A stretch of DNA of 64,000 nucleotides from Euglena gracilis (taxonomy: Eukaryota; Euglenida; Euglenophyceae; Euglenales), in assembly GCA_039621445.1 (NCBI GenBank), contig CP154954.1, forward strand, positions 12,518,716 to 12,582,715. The letters are read 5' to 3'. Positions 43,999 through 54,489 of this stretch are shown here, piece after piece; the stretch's first letter is position 1; each line of letters begins with the position of its first letter. Position numbers and translations under genes: made by a program. Under the pieces are notes generated by a model. That model did no database searches. It was given only the letters and a program-made list of their open reading frames with translations, and was not told the origin of the DNA.

Positions 43999-44029
43999 GT
44001 TTGAAGAGACTCCGAGGGAACGACACAAG
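43999..44029 (+). CDS. five-exon gene, exon 4 (31 bases)
   Basis: The acceptor is TTTTAATTTCCAG; one base completes the previous codon, then FEETPRERHK, ending CACAAG/gtcgtt in phase 0. Confidence 0.5.
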
Positions 44030-44135
44030 GTCGTTTTCTTATTTTGATGAAGTGGTATATCATCAAAAGTACTTTCAACCGATGCCCCCTTTCTATTCAG
44101 TCTCAATGGATACAACTTTTTTCTTAATTTTACAG

Positions 44136-44151
44136 GTTCACAGATATGGTG
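44136..44151 (+). CDS. five-exon gene, exon 5 (microexon, 16 bases)
   Basis: CTTAATTTTACAG is the acceptor and GGTG/gtaagc a strong donor; reads VHRYG in phase. The gene must continue, but the next exon was not found before the repeat element at 44403. Confidence 0.4.
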
Positions 44152-44402
44152 GTAAGCCAAATGCAAACGTCTCAAATTTGACAAAAAATCTTTCACATCC
44201 AAGAGCGGGATCAAAAACTGTTATGAAAGTGGTTGCGATTTGGGAAACAAGATAGTTACCCGTTTGCATGGGTGGATTGCTGACCTCAAATGTCACAATG
44301 GCCAATCTGCTTTCAACTGAGTGAGCACATATTGGAGCAAAACACTCTTTAATCCCCAAACGGATCTCCTTGGATCCGTTTGCTTGATTTGTTGCTCACA
44401 AC

Positions 44403-44818
44403 TACCCCCCCCCCCTATGTCCAACAACCCCCCTATGTTCAATGACCACCACCCCGGTCAGAGGACACCTTTTTGGAGGTTTGACCAAATTTTTGGTCCC
44501 GGCGCAAAGCGCCGGGACGAAAAATTTTGCCCAAAAATTGGCCAAAAATTTGGCCAAAATGCCATTTTTGACACTTTTTGGACAAAAAAATTGTCCAAAT
44601 TGCCCAAAATTTTCGGCGCAAAGCGCCGGAAGGGAAAATTTGGGCATTTTTGGGTGGGTAGGGACCCGGGTGCTCACCAACTTTCTTTTGACCCCATGTC
44701 CAACGACCACCCCCCCCAGTCGGAGGACACCTTTTTGGTCACTACCCTATGTCCAACGACCACCCCCCCCCGGTCAGAGGACAGAGGTTACCGGTCATTG
44801 GACATAGGGGGGGGGGTA
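44403..44818 (+). mobile_element. CCTATGTCCAACGAC terminal-repeat element, copy 2
   Basis: Near-identical to 26881-27293, including both GGCGC/GCGCC hairpins (about 44498-44515 and 44614-44629). One hairpin differs only in its loop (AAA here, TTC in copy 1). The ends are C-run CTATGTCCAAC and GTCATTGGACATAGGGG. Confidence 0.7.
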
Positions 44819-45104
44819 AGGTAATTTTGCCCCACCTATGGGAAAAAATGGCCGAAAATGGCCCAAAATGGCCGAAAATGTCCGAAAATGGCCGACAATG
44901 GCAAGAAATCTGGGGGTCAACTATGGTTAGGGTTAGGTCCCTTTCGTTTCGTGCCCATCACTGGCAAGGAGTTTCTCAGCATGCTGTCAAAAAGAAGAAA
45001 GGAAGGAATAAAAAATGCAACCAGCAGAAGCAGAGGCAAAGACCAGCACGAAAAGCATGGAGTGGGGGGATCACATAACATGCACCAACACACACAAGCA
45101 CACA

Positions 45105-45111
45105 CGCCACG

Positions 45112-45150
<39 letters not shown>

Positions 45151-45155
45151 ACACA
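45105..45155 (+). repeat. (CA)n microsatellite
   Basis: Near-pure ACACAC units. Confidence 0.85.
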
Positions 45156-45871
45156 GAATTTCAAATTCCTTGCCCATCCTCAGCCCCATCTTTGACAGAC
45201 GGTTCATCGCCATTCCTTTCCCAACTGCATTCTCGAACTGCCACTCTCCCTCCTGCCTGTCCGTGCCATAAGGGATGTTCCTTGACCATGCCGCTTCTCA
45301 CCAAACACCGATCATTTAGAATCCTCGGCGAAACATGACCGGGTTTCATTGTTACCGAAAAATGTACCAACCCCTCCCCCCACAGATACACGAGACGATG
45401 CCATGTTGCTTGGTGGTGTTTCCACCTGAACATGACAAATTTTTCGCTCCTAACAGCCTAACAGCCTAACAGCTCCGTCAGAGTTCATTGAGATGATACC
45501 CAGCAGTTTTGACCCGAGTGGTTGGTGTGAACTATTCTCTGTCTGGAGGTCTTTTTCAAAGTTTGAAGTAAACACCTCTTCCTCTCCTGGGAGTTGTCTG
45601 GTTTGCTTCAAAGCAAGAAAATGGCAACATTATTCGCAATATTTCCAATCTTTTTTCATTCCGTTCCATTTTCTATTCAAGTTGCCCACGTTAATCAACG
45701 TTCCCCTTTTCCACAAAAGGATGAATATGAAAATCATATGTAACACCGACAACCAAAGAATGTCGCCCCTCCCTGGTTGGCTGTCTTTGGTGACATAGGA
45801 AAAGCATGGGTTTTTTTACACATAGGTTTACAACGTAGGTTTTTTTGGCACCTGGTCGTAGGACCCCCCCC

Positions 45872-46255
45872 CAGGGTTTGATATAAGGAGGGCGTACATG
45901 GTTTAGGTGGGGGGTGTCCCACCCCACCCCCCCCCCCCCCACCTGCAAGGGGGGTCCGGACCCCCCCCCCCCCCACCTGCCAGGGGGGTCCGGACCGACC
46001 CTGGGGGGTATCCGGGACCCCCCCCCAAAAAGGGTCAATTTTTTTTTTGCATTTTTGGCACATTTTTGCCCAAAAAGTGCCCAAAATGGCACTTTTGGTC
46101 CTTTTGGGGGGTCAAAAATTTTCGGCCCGGCGCGAAATTCGGTCACCCAGACCGCCACTGTTTAGGTAGGGGGGGTGTCCCTCCACCCCCCCCCTCCTGG
46201 CCCGCAGGGGGGGGGGTCGGGACCACCCCCCCACCTGTCCTTATATCGAACCCTG
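45872..46255 (+). mobile_element. 384-bp element with GATATAAGGA terminal inverted repeats
   Basis: CAGGGTTTGATATAAGGA at the left and TCCTTATATCGAACCCTG at the right are inverted with one mismatch. Just inside each end is GTTTAGGT, a G-run and TGTCCC. The middle is GGCCAAAA-type repeats. It is flanked by C-runs and has no frame. This is the only copy seen in the window. Confidence 0.55.
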
Positions 46256-47989
46256 CCCCCCCCCCCGGTTGGGGGTTGCAGGTCAGGGGATGCTTATGAC
46301 CCCCCCCCTGGTCGGCGGTTGTAGGAATCCAATGCATGAAATACAAATGAATGATAAGTTTAGAAAAATATAAAATGAAAGGTTGCTTTTGAGGCGTGCT
46401 GCACTTTCAGTTTTTATCAGCAAATTTCCAGTTTTGCCATTTTGCTCAGTTTTTGGGGACCAGCTCTGCATAGCAGCCCTGGACCCCCCTCATCCTGAAT
46501 GGCGGGAGGGCCACACAGCACCCGTTTTTTTTTTTTTTTTTAGGGCCTGCACCTTTTCGCACCCAGTGGGCTGGTCCTTCAGGAACTCCTATGGTTGACA
46601 ATTTTTTGGATTGGACCAACAATTGGACCATTAATTTGCCCTGAATTGGAAAAGGTGGTTCCGTCGGGAACCGTTGAATTAGGCATATGCCTCCAGGAGA
46701 GCACAATGTCTGCCCATCCCCTTGTCTGCCGTTCTTCTGTCTTTTCTGTCCACTCCTTTACGACCGTCTGACCTCTTCCGAGGCTGGGCCACCCCCCCCC
46801 CCCCCAGGCGGTGGTTGGGCGGAGCAGAGGCGGATTCACTGTTGTGTGTTCCTCCTAATTGCACCCCCAAAACCCCTCACAAACACGTGAGCATGCAAAC
46901 ACACACAGAACTGGTTTATTCTTTGCCCACATTCATTGACTCGAACCCAGCACAAAACCCTGCACAAATGGAACATTACGTCACACCATCAAAAATGTAT
47001 ATGACCTGGTGTGTGAAAATGGCTGGTCTGGTCAATTTCTTAAGTCAAAGGGGACCGTTCGCCTGGGGATATGGGTCCATCCAGCCAGCACCTTTTTCTT
47101 GCCTTTCCTGCCTTGTTTGCTGCCCCACACAACTTCAGCTGGGATGCGGCCGCGGCGCCAAAGAAATATTTTGCCAGGCAGACTGCACCGAAGAAATCGA
47201 CGCAAGGCGAATTTTTTTCTAAAAATCGGTAAAAAATGGCCAAATGGATTTTGAAAGACTCAAAATGATTTCAGATTCTGCTTGGAATGGTCCCATCTCT
47301 CCCCCATCCACGCGGTGCAGCCTCATTTCAAAATTCGCAATAACCTCCTTCCACCCTCCTTATTGCCTTTCATCATCGTTCCCATCGCCATCCCAGATTC
47401 TTTGTGTTGTTGACCGGGTGGTTCTGAAGACACCGAGTGCTAGAATGGGAACGTGGTGGATGGTGACTCAATACTCTTCATCGTCCCTTGTTTCCAGGAC
47501 GCCGAAAATTTAGGTTGGAGAATGTTTAGTTTTTTGCTATTTCGGGCACTGTATGTGTCGGACGTCTGCCCCCCCCCTTTCTCTTTCTCTGAGGCACAGC
47601 GTGTCGTTGACACTCCCGCTGTTGTCAACGACACATTCCTGGGACATTTTTGTGGTTTTTCCTCCCCTTGAAGTGCTGCGACTTTGACACACTGTGCCGC
47701 TTGTCTCCGAAGCCTCCCCCAGCAACCAAGCATTTGGGTACATAAATTTTGGTTTTATTATTGGTTTCCCCCGCCACATATCAAATACAAATGGGACGAA
47801 AGATTATTTATTTTATTCTAGTGGCAAATCAAAATTTGGTGGGAATTGTTTGGTTGCATTTTTCTTTCCTATCAAGTCCGGATTTCTCACACACAAGGCA
47901 GTTCGTAAACCGTGTCGGTTAATCAGGGTTTGTGATAGGTTTGCGGCTGGCCCCGTAGTATAGTGGCCGAAATGTTTTTCTTCCACCCA

Positions 47990-48058
47990 TTCCCACCCAC
48001 TGGTTGGAATCAAGCCAGAGACCACGTAGGCCACTGGCTGACTGCTCCACTACTGAGA
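47990..48058 (-). repeat. tRNA-derived SINE head
   Basis: On the minus strand AGTAGTGGAGCAGTCAGCCA (A-box-like) is followed about 30 bases on by GGCTTGATTCCAACC (B-box-like, one change from GGTTCGANTCC), with GTGGCCTACG between. The layout is that of RNA polymerase III-driven SINEs. It is not a functional tRNA because no acceptor stem forms. Confidence 0.4.
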
Positions 48059-48395
48059 ACACAGTACTGTAAAAAATAAATTGCACTGTTACTGTAATAA
48101 ATAAATTGCACTGTGTGATCACATTGGCAGTGCGCAGGAAGGATTTCCAGAGCACTGTGACTACCCCGCCTCTCCCCCCCACCCCAGCAGAAACCTTGCC
48201 CTCCAACCGGCTCTGCCCATTTGTCCCCCTTTAATGTTCAGAGCTACCTCGCTGCCCGAACCGTCGAGTTTTGCTTTTGGGGTCTGGGGGAGGGTGGTTT
48301 TCTGTGTAAAACACAATCTGTGAACCCGAAAGAAAAAAGTTGCCCAGCTTAGCAGAATGACTGGATGTTCGTGTGTGAAACTTCAACCCCCAAAG

Positions 48396-48627
48396 ATAAC
48401 CACGGGGCAATTGAAGGCATTTGGTTTGTTGTGGAGTTCTCTGAAATCTAACACAGCCCAAATGCACCTCGGAATGGGGACCAAGGTGGCAAGGAGGGGT
48501 GGGCCAGTTTCCCTGGCTTGGAGTGGCGTTGCAATGGTGGCGACCCGGGCCTTGCGTGCGGCTGCACTCACGGACTGGGGCCACGGGGGTGCAGGAAGGG
48601 TGTGGGGACCATGCCCCCCGGGAGAAG
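48396..48627 (+). CDS. Lys/Arg-rich protein gene, exon 1 of those found
   Basis: The frame GQLKAFGLLWSSLKSNTAQM, HLGMGTKVARRGGPVSLAWS, GVAMVATRALRAAALTDWGH, GGAGRVWGPCPPGE ends GGAGAAG/gtcagt, a strong donor, in phase 1. The true start is uncertain (the frame is open from 48357). The following 267-base intron is made of AGTCAGTCA-family repeat, and the next exon fits in phase. Confidence 0.45.
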
Positions 48628-48894
48628 GTCAGTTTCCACTTTCAAAAAAACCAGTCAGTCATTTTTTTAAAAAAAAATCGGTCCCAGTTCGCAGCAGTCG
48701 GTCACTTTGGCCATTCAGCCAATAAATCTCAAAATCAATGACCAAAAACCTCCCAAAGAAGTCCAGTGCTTTCGGCGCGGGGTGGCAACTTTCAGCCATT
48801 CTGGCCGACCCCCCCCCCCGTGGGGGTCTGGAGCCAAAAACAAGTCAGTCATTCCAAAAAAAACCCAGTCAGTCACCCCCGTGGGTGGGTTCAG
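48628..48894 (+). repeat. intron made of the GACTGACTGGTTTT repeat family
   Basis: From GTCAGTTTCCACTTTC to GGGTGGGTTCAG the intron has AACCAGTCAGTCATT, CAGTCGGTCACTTTGG, AGTCAGTCATTCC and CCAGTCAGTCACCC, with a C-run in the middle and a GGCGCG motif. The repeat starts and stops at the splice sites, and flanking exons join in phase (G/AC). Confidence 0.55.
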
Positions 48895-49015
48895 ACACAC
48901 CTGAACATGGTGTGGACCCCCCACCGGCACCAATGTGGCGCGTGCGCACTCTGGCCGCTGTGATGCTGGGCACCACAGCGGCCGGGAGACCCGGACGGCG
49001 GCCGGACAAACTGGG
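48895..49015 (+). CDS. Lys/Arg-rich protein gene, exon 2
   Basis: Two bases complete the phase-1 codon, then TPEHGVDPPPAPMWRVRTLA, AVMLGTTAAGRPGRRPDKL, ending CTGGG/ggtgca or CTGG/gggtgc in phase 2, which fits the next exon's one-base start. Confidence 0.5.
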
Positions 49016-49473
49016 GTGCAGGCGACATAGATACACCAGTGTTCAAAGCATTGTGCCGTTGACACAGAGGGGGGTGCCAACGACCCGGTGTGGTTCGAGG
49101 ACAAAACTCGCCTGGTGTTCCGGCAAAATGCCGTTGACACGAGGAGTGTGAAAAACAACACGGTGTGTCTTGAACAAGGGGGGAGGGAAAGGAATGAATG
49201 AGGCCAGTAGGTGGGCACCAGGGTGAAGGGGGTGTCTAGAATCAGGAACATTCTCACGCCATGTACGTCAACTCCCACGGTTTATATTTCAAACATTTCA
49301 AGACCCTCGGGGTGTTTGTAGTTGGAGGGAGCTATATTTGTGTGAAAAAAAATGAACGCTTGGGACAAACAAAATTGTGGTTGTTTTTCAATGCGGGTTG
49401 GAGGAATGCACAAATTCATCAGCAACATTCTTGACTCCGCCCACCCCCCTTCCGTTCACTCGTTCACTGGCAG

Positions 49474-49688
49474 CAAACTGATGGGACCGAAGAAGGTGTC
49501 GTTCAAGGAGGACAAGGCGAAGGCGGCCAAGCGGCCGGCCCCCAAGAAGTACAAGGTCAAGGTCGCCCAGAGCCCCGCCGGGGGGGAGGCGGCGGACCCG
49601 TTCATCAAGAAGAAGAAGCAGCGCGTCGACCCGTCGAAGGCCGCCGCAGCCACCGTCCCGCTGCCGCAAGATGGGCACGGGGCCAACG
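49474..49688 (+). CDS. Lys-rich, probably nuclear protein, exon 3
   Basis: The acceptor is GTTCACTGGCAG. The frame KLMGPKKVSFKEDKAKAAKR, PAPKKYKVKVAQSPAGGEAA, DPFIKKKKQRVDPSKAAAAT, VPLPQDGHGAN. Several basic clusters (KRPAPKKYK, KKKKQR) look like nuclear or nucleolar targeting signals. This could also be the first coding exon (ATG 49481). Confidence 0.6.
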
Positions 49689-50378
49689 GTTTTTTTTGAC
49701 AGACTGCAATTGTGTGTTTTTTTTTAAGAACCACGGGGCATGTCAACGACGGTGTGTCAACGTCACACTTCTAGCGGGGGGGGGCAGACATGCCGCGGAA
49801 ATGTGTCGTTGACACAGGGGTTTCAACAATACGGTGCCTCTGACAAAGGCAGAAGCACACGTCCGACACATTTAGCCAGTCTTCACTACCACGCAGAAGT
49901 TGGTTGTCAATCCACAAAAATGTTCACATATGCATTTTTTTTTGTATGTGCCCTGCTATATTTGGAAGCTTTTGGGGTGGAGATGTGCACCAGTTTTTCC
50001 GTTCCCATTTGCAATGATCAAAAGTGGCGTGGAAAACATTGGTGAGGGATAATCCCACCAAACCTTTTTGCCGGTTTGCTCGATTCCAATTTTCCGCCGT
50101 TCAATTTTTTTCTATCCAATTTTGTTCAGAGCCAATCCCCCCCCCCAGTAATCTCCTCCTGGTGAAGATCAACAAATGATGCTCTGGAACATCAAGAGTC
50201 AAGGATTCAAAGCCATTCGAGGGGACCTCAAAATGGCGGGATCAGATTGTCACCAACCCCCCCCCCCCCCCCGGTTTTAAACTCACCCTTTGGGCCGACC
50301 CACCCAATGAAACCCAACCACGGGGGTTTTCATGAGGTGCGAGGCTTTGGACCTCAAGCGGGGGGGGGGGGGACTCAG

Positions 50379-50529
50379 TCACGGAAGCCGCCACGGTGGA
50401 CCCCGCCGGGCGGTGCGGCCGTCCAAGAAGCGCAAGGCGGAGGCGCTGGTGGACGTGGACCGCCTGCCGGAGAGCAAGCGGGCCCGGCTGACCACCGAGT
50501 TCCGGGACGTCTGCGTGGTGGGCGACCGC
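50379..50529 (+). CDS. Lys/Arg-rich protein gene, exon 4
   Basis: A G-run then GACTCAG is the acceptor. The frame HGSRHGGPRRAVRPSKKRKA, EALVDVDRLPESKRARLTTE, FRDVCVVGDR ends GACCGC/gtcccg in phase 0. Two more basic clusters (SKKRK, SKRAR) are NLS-like. The phase at its start does not match exon 3's GT donor; a GC donor (GATGG/gcacgg) would fix it. Confidence 0.55.
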
Positions 50530-50964
50530 GTCCCGGCTGCTTTTTTAAGACCCCCGGGGGGAGGGAGGATCACCAACCGACCCAGCCCGGCACAGGGAAC
50601 CCCCCCCCCCATGATCTGAGGGCATTTCCCAAAAAGTTTTCGGCGCCGAAACCCATACCCGGGCCTCCAGCCCGGAACCCGGGGGGGGGGGGGGGCTTCT
50701 GGCCCCATACCACTCACCCACCCACCCCCTTCCCCCCAGGGTGGTCTTCTAGCTTAAGAAGAAGCCGGACCGCATCAAACTGGCCCAGGCCATTGTGAAG
50801 CAGGTGTGCTGGTGCCGTGTGGACAGTCGCTTGGTCACTGTCCCCCCCCCCCCAGAGTTCAAAGTGGCTGACTTGTGGTTTGGCCGCAGTCATCCTTGAG
50901 GGCGGGTACCAAAGTGTCCCTGCCATACCATTGTTTAACACCTGTCCCACCCCACCCACAGGGG

Positions 50965-51400
50965 GGGGGGTGACTAACTGGCTTTTTTAGAGTGACTGAC
51001 TGGTTTTCTGGCCAAGACCTCCCCAGGGGGGTGGGGTAGGAAAATTGAAAAGTGACTGGCCTGGCGCTGAAGGCGCCGGATTTTTTGGGGGGTTTTCTTG
51101 AGACTTTTTCACCATAGTGCCTTGCTAACATAAGCACATTCAAGAGTGGCCGATCCCCCCTCCCCTGGGGGGGTAAAGTGACTGACTGGTTTCTTGGGAA
51201 AAAGCGACTGGGTGGTTTTTTTCAGAGTGGAAAGTGACCCCTCTCCCGGGGTCGCTAAGTAATGGTATGGTCCCGGCGCCGAAGGCGTTGTGAATTATGT
51301 GTTCCGTTCCGTTTGAGTCCCTGACTGGCTGATTTTCCAAAAACCAAATGGTCAGCAGCTGGTTTTTGAATGAGTGGAAGCGAGTCCCCCCCCCTTCCCC
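50965..51400 (+). repeat. GACTGACTGGTTTT repeat family copies
   Basis: AGTGACTGACTGGTTTTCTG (50992) and GTGACTGACTGGTTTCTTGG (51178), with G/C runs and two hairpins GGCGC-TGAA/CGAA-GGCG (51063-51077, 51274-51289). Part 51095-51250 is the reverse complement of 61485-61640. Confidence 0.6.
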
Positions 51401-51670
51401 ATTTGAGTACATGGTTTGATTGTCTGTGGTAGTTTTGGACACTTCATATTCCCAAATGCTTGACCTTGATTCGTATTTCATGCTTTCAGAATTTCTGGGT
51501 TATTCTGCAAGATTTTTCTGCCCTCTTTGGAAATAAGAAATTTTTACAAAACCCCTCTCTGCTGGTCTGGCCACCTGCCATTTTTGTCACGTCGGTCAAC
51601 GGAACAATATCAGCCCTGGGCCTATTCTCAAGGCACACCGGCTCCAACCCCCCCCCCCCCTCGCCCACAG

Positions 51671-51830
51671 CTGTACGACGGAGTGGTGGAGGCCAAGCCA
51701 ACCCACCGCATCAACCTCGTGAACGTCACGTTCAAGACCACTCAACAGCACCAGGCGGCGTGCGCCAAAGAGCCACAGACCATTTTCGGTCAGGCCGGGC
51801 CGCTGCTGAAGGCATTGAATGCCGCACATT
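51671..51830 (+). CDS. Lys/Arg-rich protein gene, exon 5
   Basis: A C-run then TCGCCCACAG is the acceptor; phase 0 fits exon 4. The frame LYDGVVEAKPTHRINLVNVT, FKTTQQHQAACAKEPQTIFG, QAGPLLKALNAAH ends CACATT/gtaccc, or earlier at a GC donor. Confidence 0.6.
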
Positions 51831-52002
51831 GTACCCCCCACCAGGGGGTGGTTTTTTGGCCCGGACCCCCTCCCCCCCTGGGGCAGGATCGGCAAAAAAA
51901 ACCCCCACTAAAGTGACCCGGCGCCGAAGGCCGGGTTTTTTTGGGGGGGCCCTTTTTTTCATGTGTTTGGTCAAATTTCCTTTGGATTCCAGAGTGGCCA
52001 GA

Positions 52003-52033
<31 letters not shown>

Positions 52034-52289
52034 GAGGTGGTAACTGACTGGTTTGCCCCAAAAAGTGAGATGAGTGGTTTTTCGAAAAGTGGAGGAGTGA
52101 CCGGGGGGGGTCAGTAAAAAATTGTATGGTGGGGGGTTGGGACGCCCCCCCCCCCCTCTCTGGCATACCTTCCCCCCCTTGTTCTTGACACGGCTGGTCC
52201 ATGGCAACCCCCCACCCCCGTGTCAACCACAACTTTGTGCGTTTCAAGGACAGGTTATTTTTGTCGGGCGGGATACACTTTTCGACGCC

Positions 52290-52430
52290 GAAATTTTTTG
52301 AAAAGGTGCTATTTTTAGCATTTTTCGCAATTTTTCGGCCATTTTTTTTGTGGGTTCCCCGGGAACCCCCCCCCCCCCGGGGGTGGGTGGGGAGACCCCC
52401 CCTCCCCCCGGTCTTTTGAAAAAACCCTGG
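52290..52430 (+). repeat. GTGCTATTTTTAGCA family, copy 2
   Basis: AAGGTGCTATTTTTAGCATT, CGCAATTTTTCGGCC, GGTTCCCCGGGAACC and G/C runs, ending CGGTCTT as copy 1. Confidence 0.6.
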
Positions 52431-52463
52431 TGCCGGGGTCCGCCGCGGACGGTGACATGCAAG

Positions 52464-52589
52464 TCGCTCGCCGCCCGCACGAGTGAGCACGCGGTGGTCC
52501 ACCTCGGCAACAAAATCCTGCTCCACGCCCTGAAGTCCGCGTGGCCCTCCGCGGTGTCCGTGGTGGAACTGACGCCGGAGGCCGTCCGG
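52464..52589 (+). CDS. Lys/Arg-rich protein gene, exon 6
   Basis: The frame SLAARTSEHAVVHLGNKILL, HALKSAWPSAVSVVELTPEA, VR ends GTCCGG/gtatgt, an excellent donor. The acceptor (GACATGCAAG) lacks a good pyrimidine tract and may lie upstream. It ends in phase 0 and fits exon 7. Confidence 0.55.
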
Positions 52590-52912
52590 GTATGTGCCCC
52601 ATTTGTCCGTCACGGCACAGGTTCGGCGGCACGGTGAACGAACCTTGAGTACCTACCTCAGATTGGTCTAAGGAGTATTTGTTGCTGTTGGCAATAACTA
52701 ATACAATATAAAAATAATTTGCAGTATTAGAATGTTAGGACATTATATATGCAAACGTTTTGTGTTGAGTATCTGCAACATTGCAATTGTTAATTTGTGC
52801 AGATGCCGCTGTGGTTGATTGTGCAAACCAATTGTGTCAGGTGTTCCGCAGGCTCTCTGACCACGCGGGGAGGGGTTTGCAAATGACGGCACCAACTTTC
52901 CGTCTCGCGCAG

Positions 52913-53023
52913 CTGCGGTTCGACAGCCCAGATGAGGCCCAGGAGGTGATCGACGGCGGCCGCAAGACGATTCTGGACCTCCCGTTCCTCCCCCGTTCCG
53001 TGTGGGGCATCAAGGGCGTGTAG
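52913..53023 (+). CDS. Lys/Arg-rich protein gene, terminal exon
   Basis: The acceptor is CTTTCCGTCTCGCGCAG. The frame LRFDSPDEAQEVIDGGRKTI, LDLPFLPRSVWGIKGV stops at TAG (53021-53023). An earlier acceptor (GTGTTCCGCAG, 52851) would add RLSDHAGRGLQMTAPTFRLA in frame. Taken together the gene gives a small basic protein with several NLS-like clusters; the family is unknown. Confidence 0.6.
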   Translation: MRFDSPDEAQEVIDGGRKTILDLPFLPRSVWGIKGV

Positions 53024-53224
53024 CGCCTGTGAACCTTGCGCCCCCACCCTCCTGTAGCCATATTGTTGGCTTGCTGGCTGTGGCGCCAGTTACGGACCGC
53101 CTCCTCTGTGGCAATCTGTTCTTTTTTGTTACTGTGTTTGCATTTCTTGACACCTTTTGCACAGATGCAAACCTGTTTGGGGCGTTCACCTGCAATCCCA
53201 CCTCTCAAACTGTCACATGCTGAC

Positions 53225-53466
53225 ACCCACCCCCCACACCCACCCCCCACCCCCACCCCCACTACCCCCACCCACTCACACACACACACACACACACACC
53301 CACACCCACACCCACACCCACACCCACCCCCACCCCCACCCACACCCCCACCCACACCCCCACACACACCCCCCCACCCCCCCACCCACACCCACCCCCC
53401 CACTCACACCCACCCCCCCCCACACCCACACCCCCCCACCCACCACCTACCCCCCCCCCCCACAGC
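53225..53466 (+). repeat. CCCCCA/CACACC microsatellite
   Basis: Only C and A over 240 bases; the opposite strand is G-rich and quadruplex-prone. Confidence 0.85.
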
Positions 53467-53775
53467 TTTGCCCCCCGCAGCTTAAGGGGTACTGGGAGGG
53501 GGCTGGACTGCAGCTGGTCCAAATTTGGCCAGTGGAAATCCTAATCCCAGTGGGCCCGCCGTGGGTCCTTTAAGGGGTAGCAGGTTAAAAAAGTGACCGT
53601 CACAAAGCACCAAAAATTGTTTGGACCGCCAAAAATGGCCAAAGTGCCCATTTTTGGCCATTTTTGGCTTTTTTTTGGAACAAAATCAGCCGAAAAAAGT
53701 ATTAAAACTCATTTCCACCTTGGCGCGCAATGCCGGAGAAAAGAAATTTAAGTTGGGTGTACCCGTGTACCGCCC

Positions 53776-54489
53776 AATGGGTCTAGCAAGTCCATTTTTT
53801 TCCAGTGTCAAGCAAAATGGGCAGCCAGTGGACCAACCCCCCCCCCCCCCGAGTCCTCAAGCAATGGCCTGATCCACTCCGACAAACATAATCCAACACG
53901 CACCGCATACCTACCCCCCGGGAAACTGTCATGCCCGAGAACCTGTCAGGGTCCCGCCCGAGAAACTGTCAGGGTCCCCGGTACCGGCCAACCTGTCAGT
54001 TTAGGAAGTTGTCAGGGTCCCCGGTACCGGCCAACCTGTCAGGGTCATTTTTCATTGACTTTCCCTTGAAATGCCCTACCTGGGAAACTGTCAGGTCCCG
54101 CCCGGGAAACTGTCAGGGTCCCCGATACCGGCCAACCTATCAGCATAGGAAGTTGCCAGGGTCCCCTGAACCTGTCAGGGGACAGTTTCCCGGGGGGGGG
54201 TAGGTACACACACACACACATACACATGCTCACAGGCACACAGGTACACATACATACACACACAGGCACATACACACACATCCACCAACAACAAACACAC
54301 ACACACATTCACATACACATTGACAAACAACACACACCCACACACAGGTACATGCACGCATACACAAACAACACACACACACACACACGCACAGGCACAG
54401 GCACAGGTACATACACACATACACAAACAACAACAACAACAACACACCCACACACACAAGCACCACAAAATAGCGCAACACAGATTATG
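53776..54489 (+). mobile_element. CCAGTGTCAAGC + CA-repeat element, copy 1 (with another element inside)
   Basis: TCTAGCAAGTCCATTTTTTTC, CAGTGTCAAGCAAAATGGG, CAGCCAGTGGACCAACC, GTCCTCAAGCAATGGCCT, CCACTCCGACAAA, then a CA-rich region and AAGCACCACAAAATAGCGCA. Copy 2 (55385-55691) has the same order on the other strand. The 53913-54205 insertion (GGGAAACTGTCA copy 4) splits copy 1, giving relative ages. Confidence 0.65.
53913..54205 (+). mobile_element. GGGAAACTGTCA fold-back element, copy 4
   Basis: CTACCCCCCGGGAAACTGTC at the left and GACAGTTTCCCGGGGG plus TAGGT at the right. It has the same internal TCATTTTTCATTGA segment as copy 3. It is nested within another repeat. Confidence 0.7.

Larger units (their letters stand above)
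44819..48356 (+). other. gene-poor stretch
   Basis: Apart from the CA repeat, the 384-bp element and the SINE-like block, no exon with splice sites and convincing codon use was seen. It contains palindromic GTGTCGTTGACAC (47609), which recurs in 49050-49810. Confidence 0.35.

Noticed and set aside
47950-47975. Plus-strand CGTAGTATAGTGG as a tRNA start
   Set aside because: It looks like an A-box, but the rest cannot fold as a tRNA. The minus strand of the neighbouring block fits a SINE head better.
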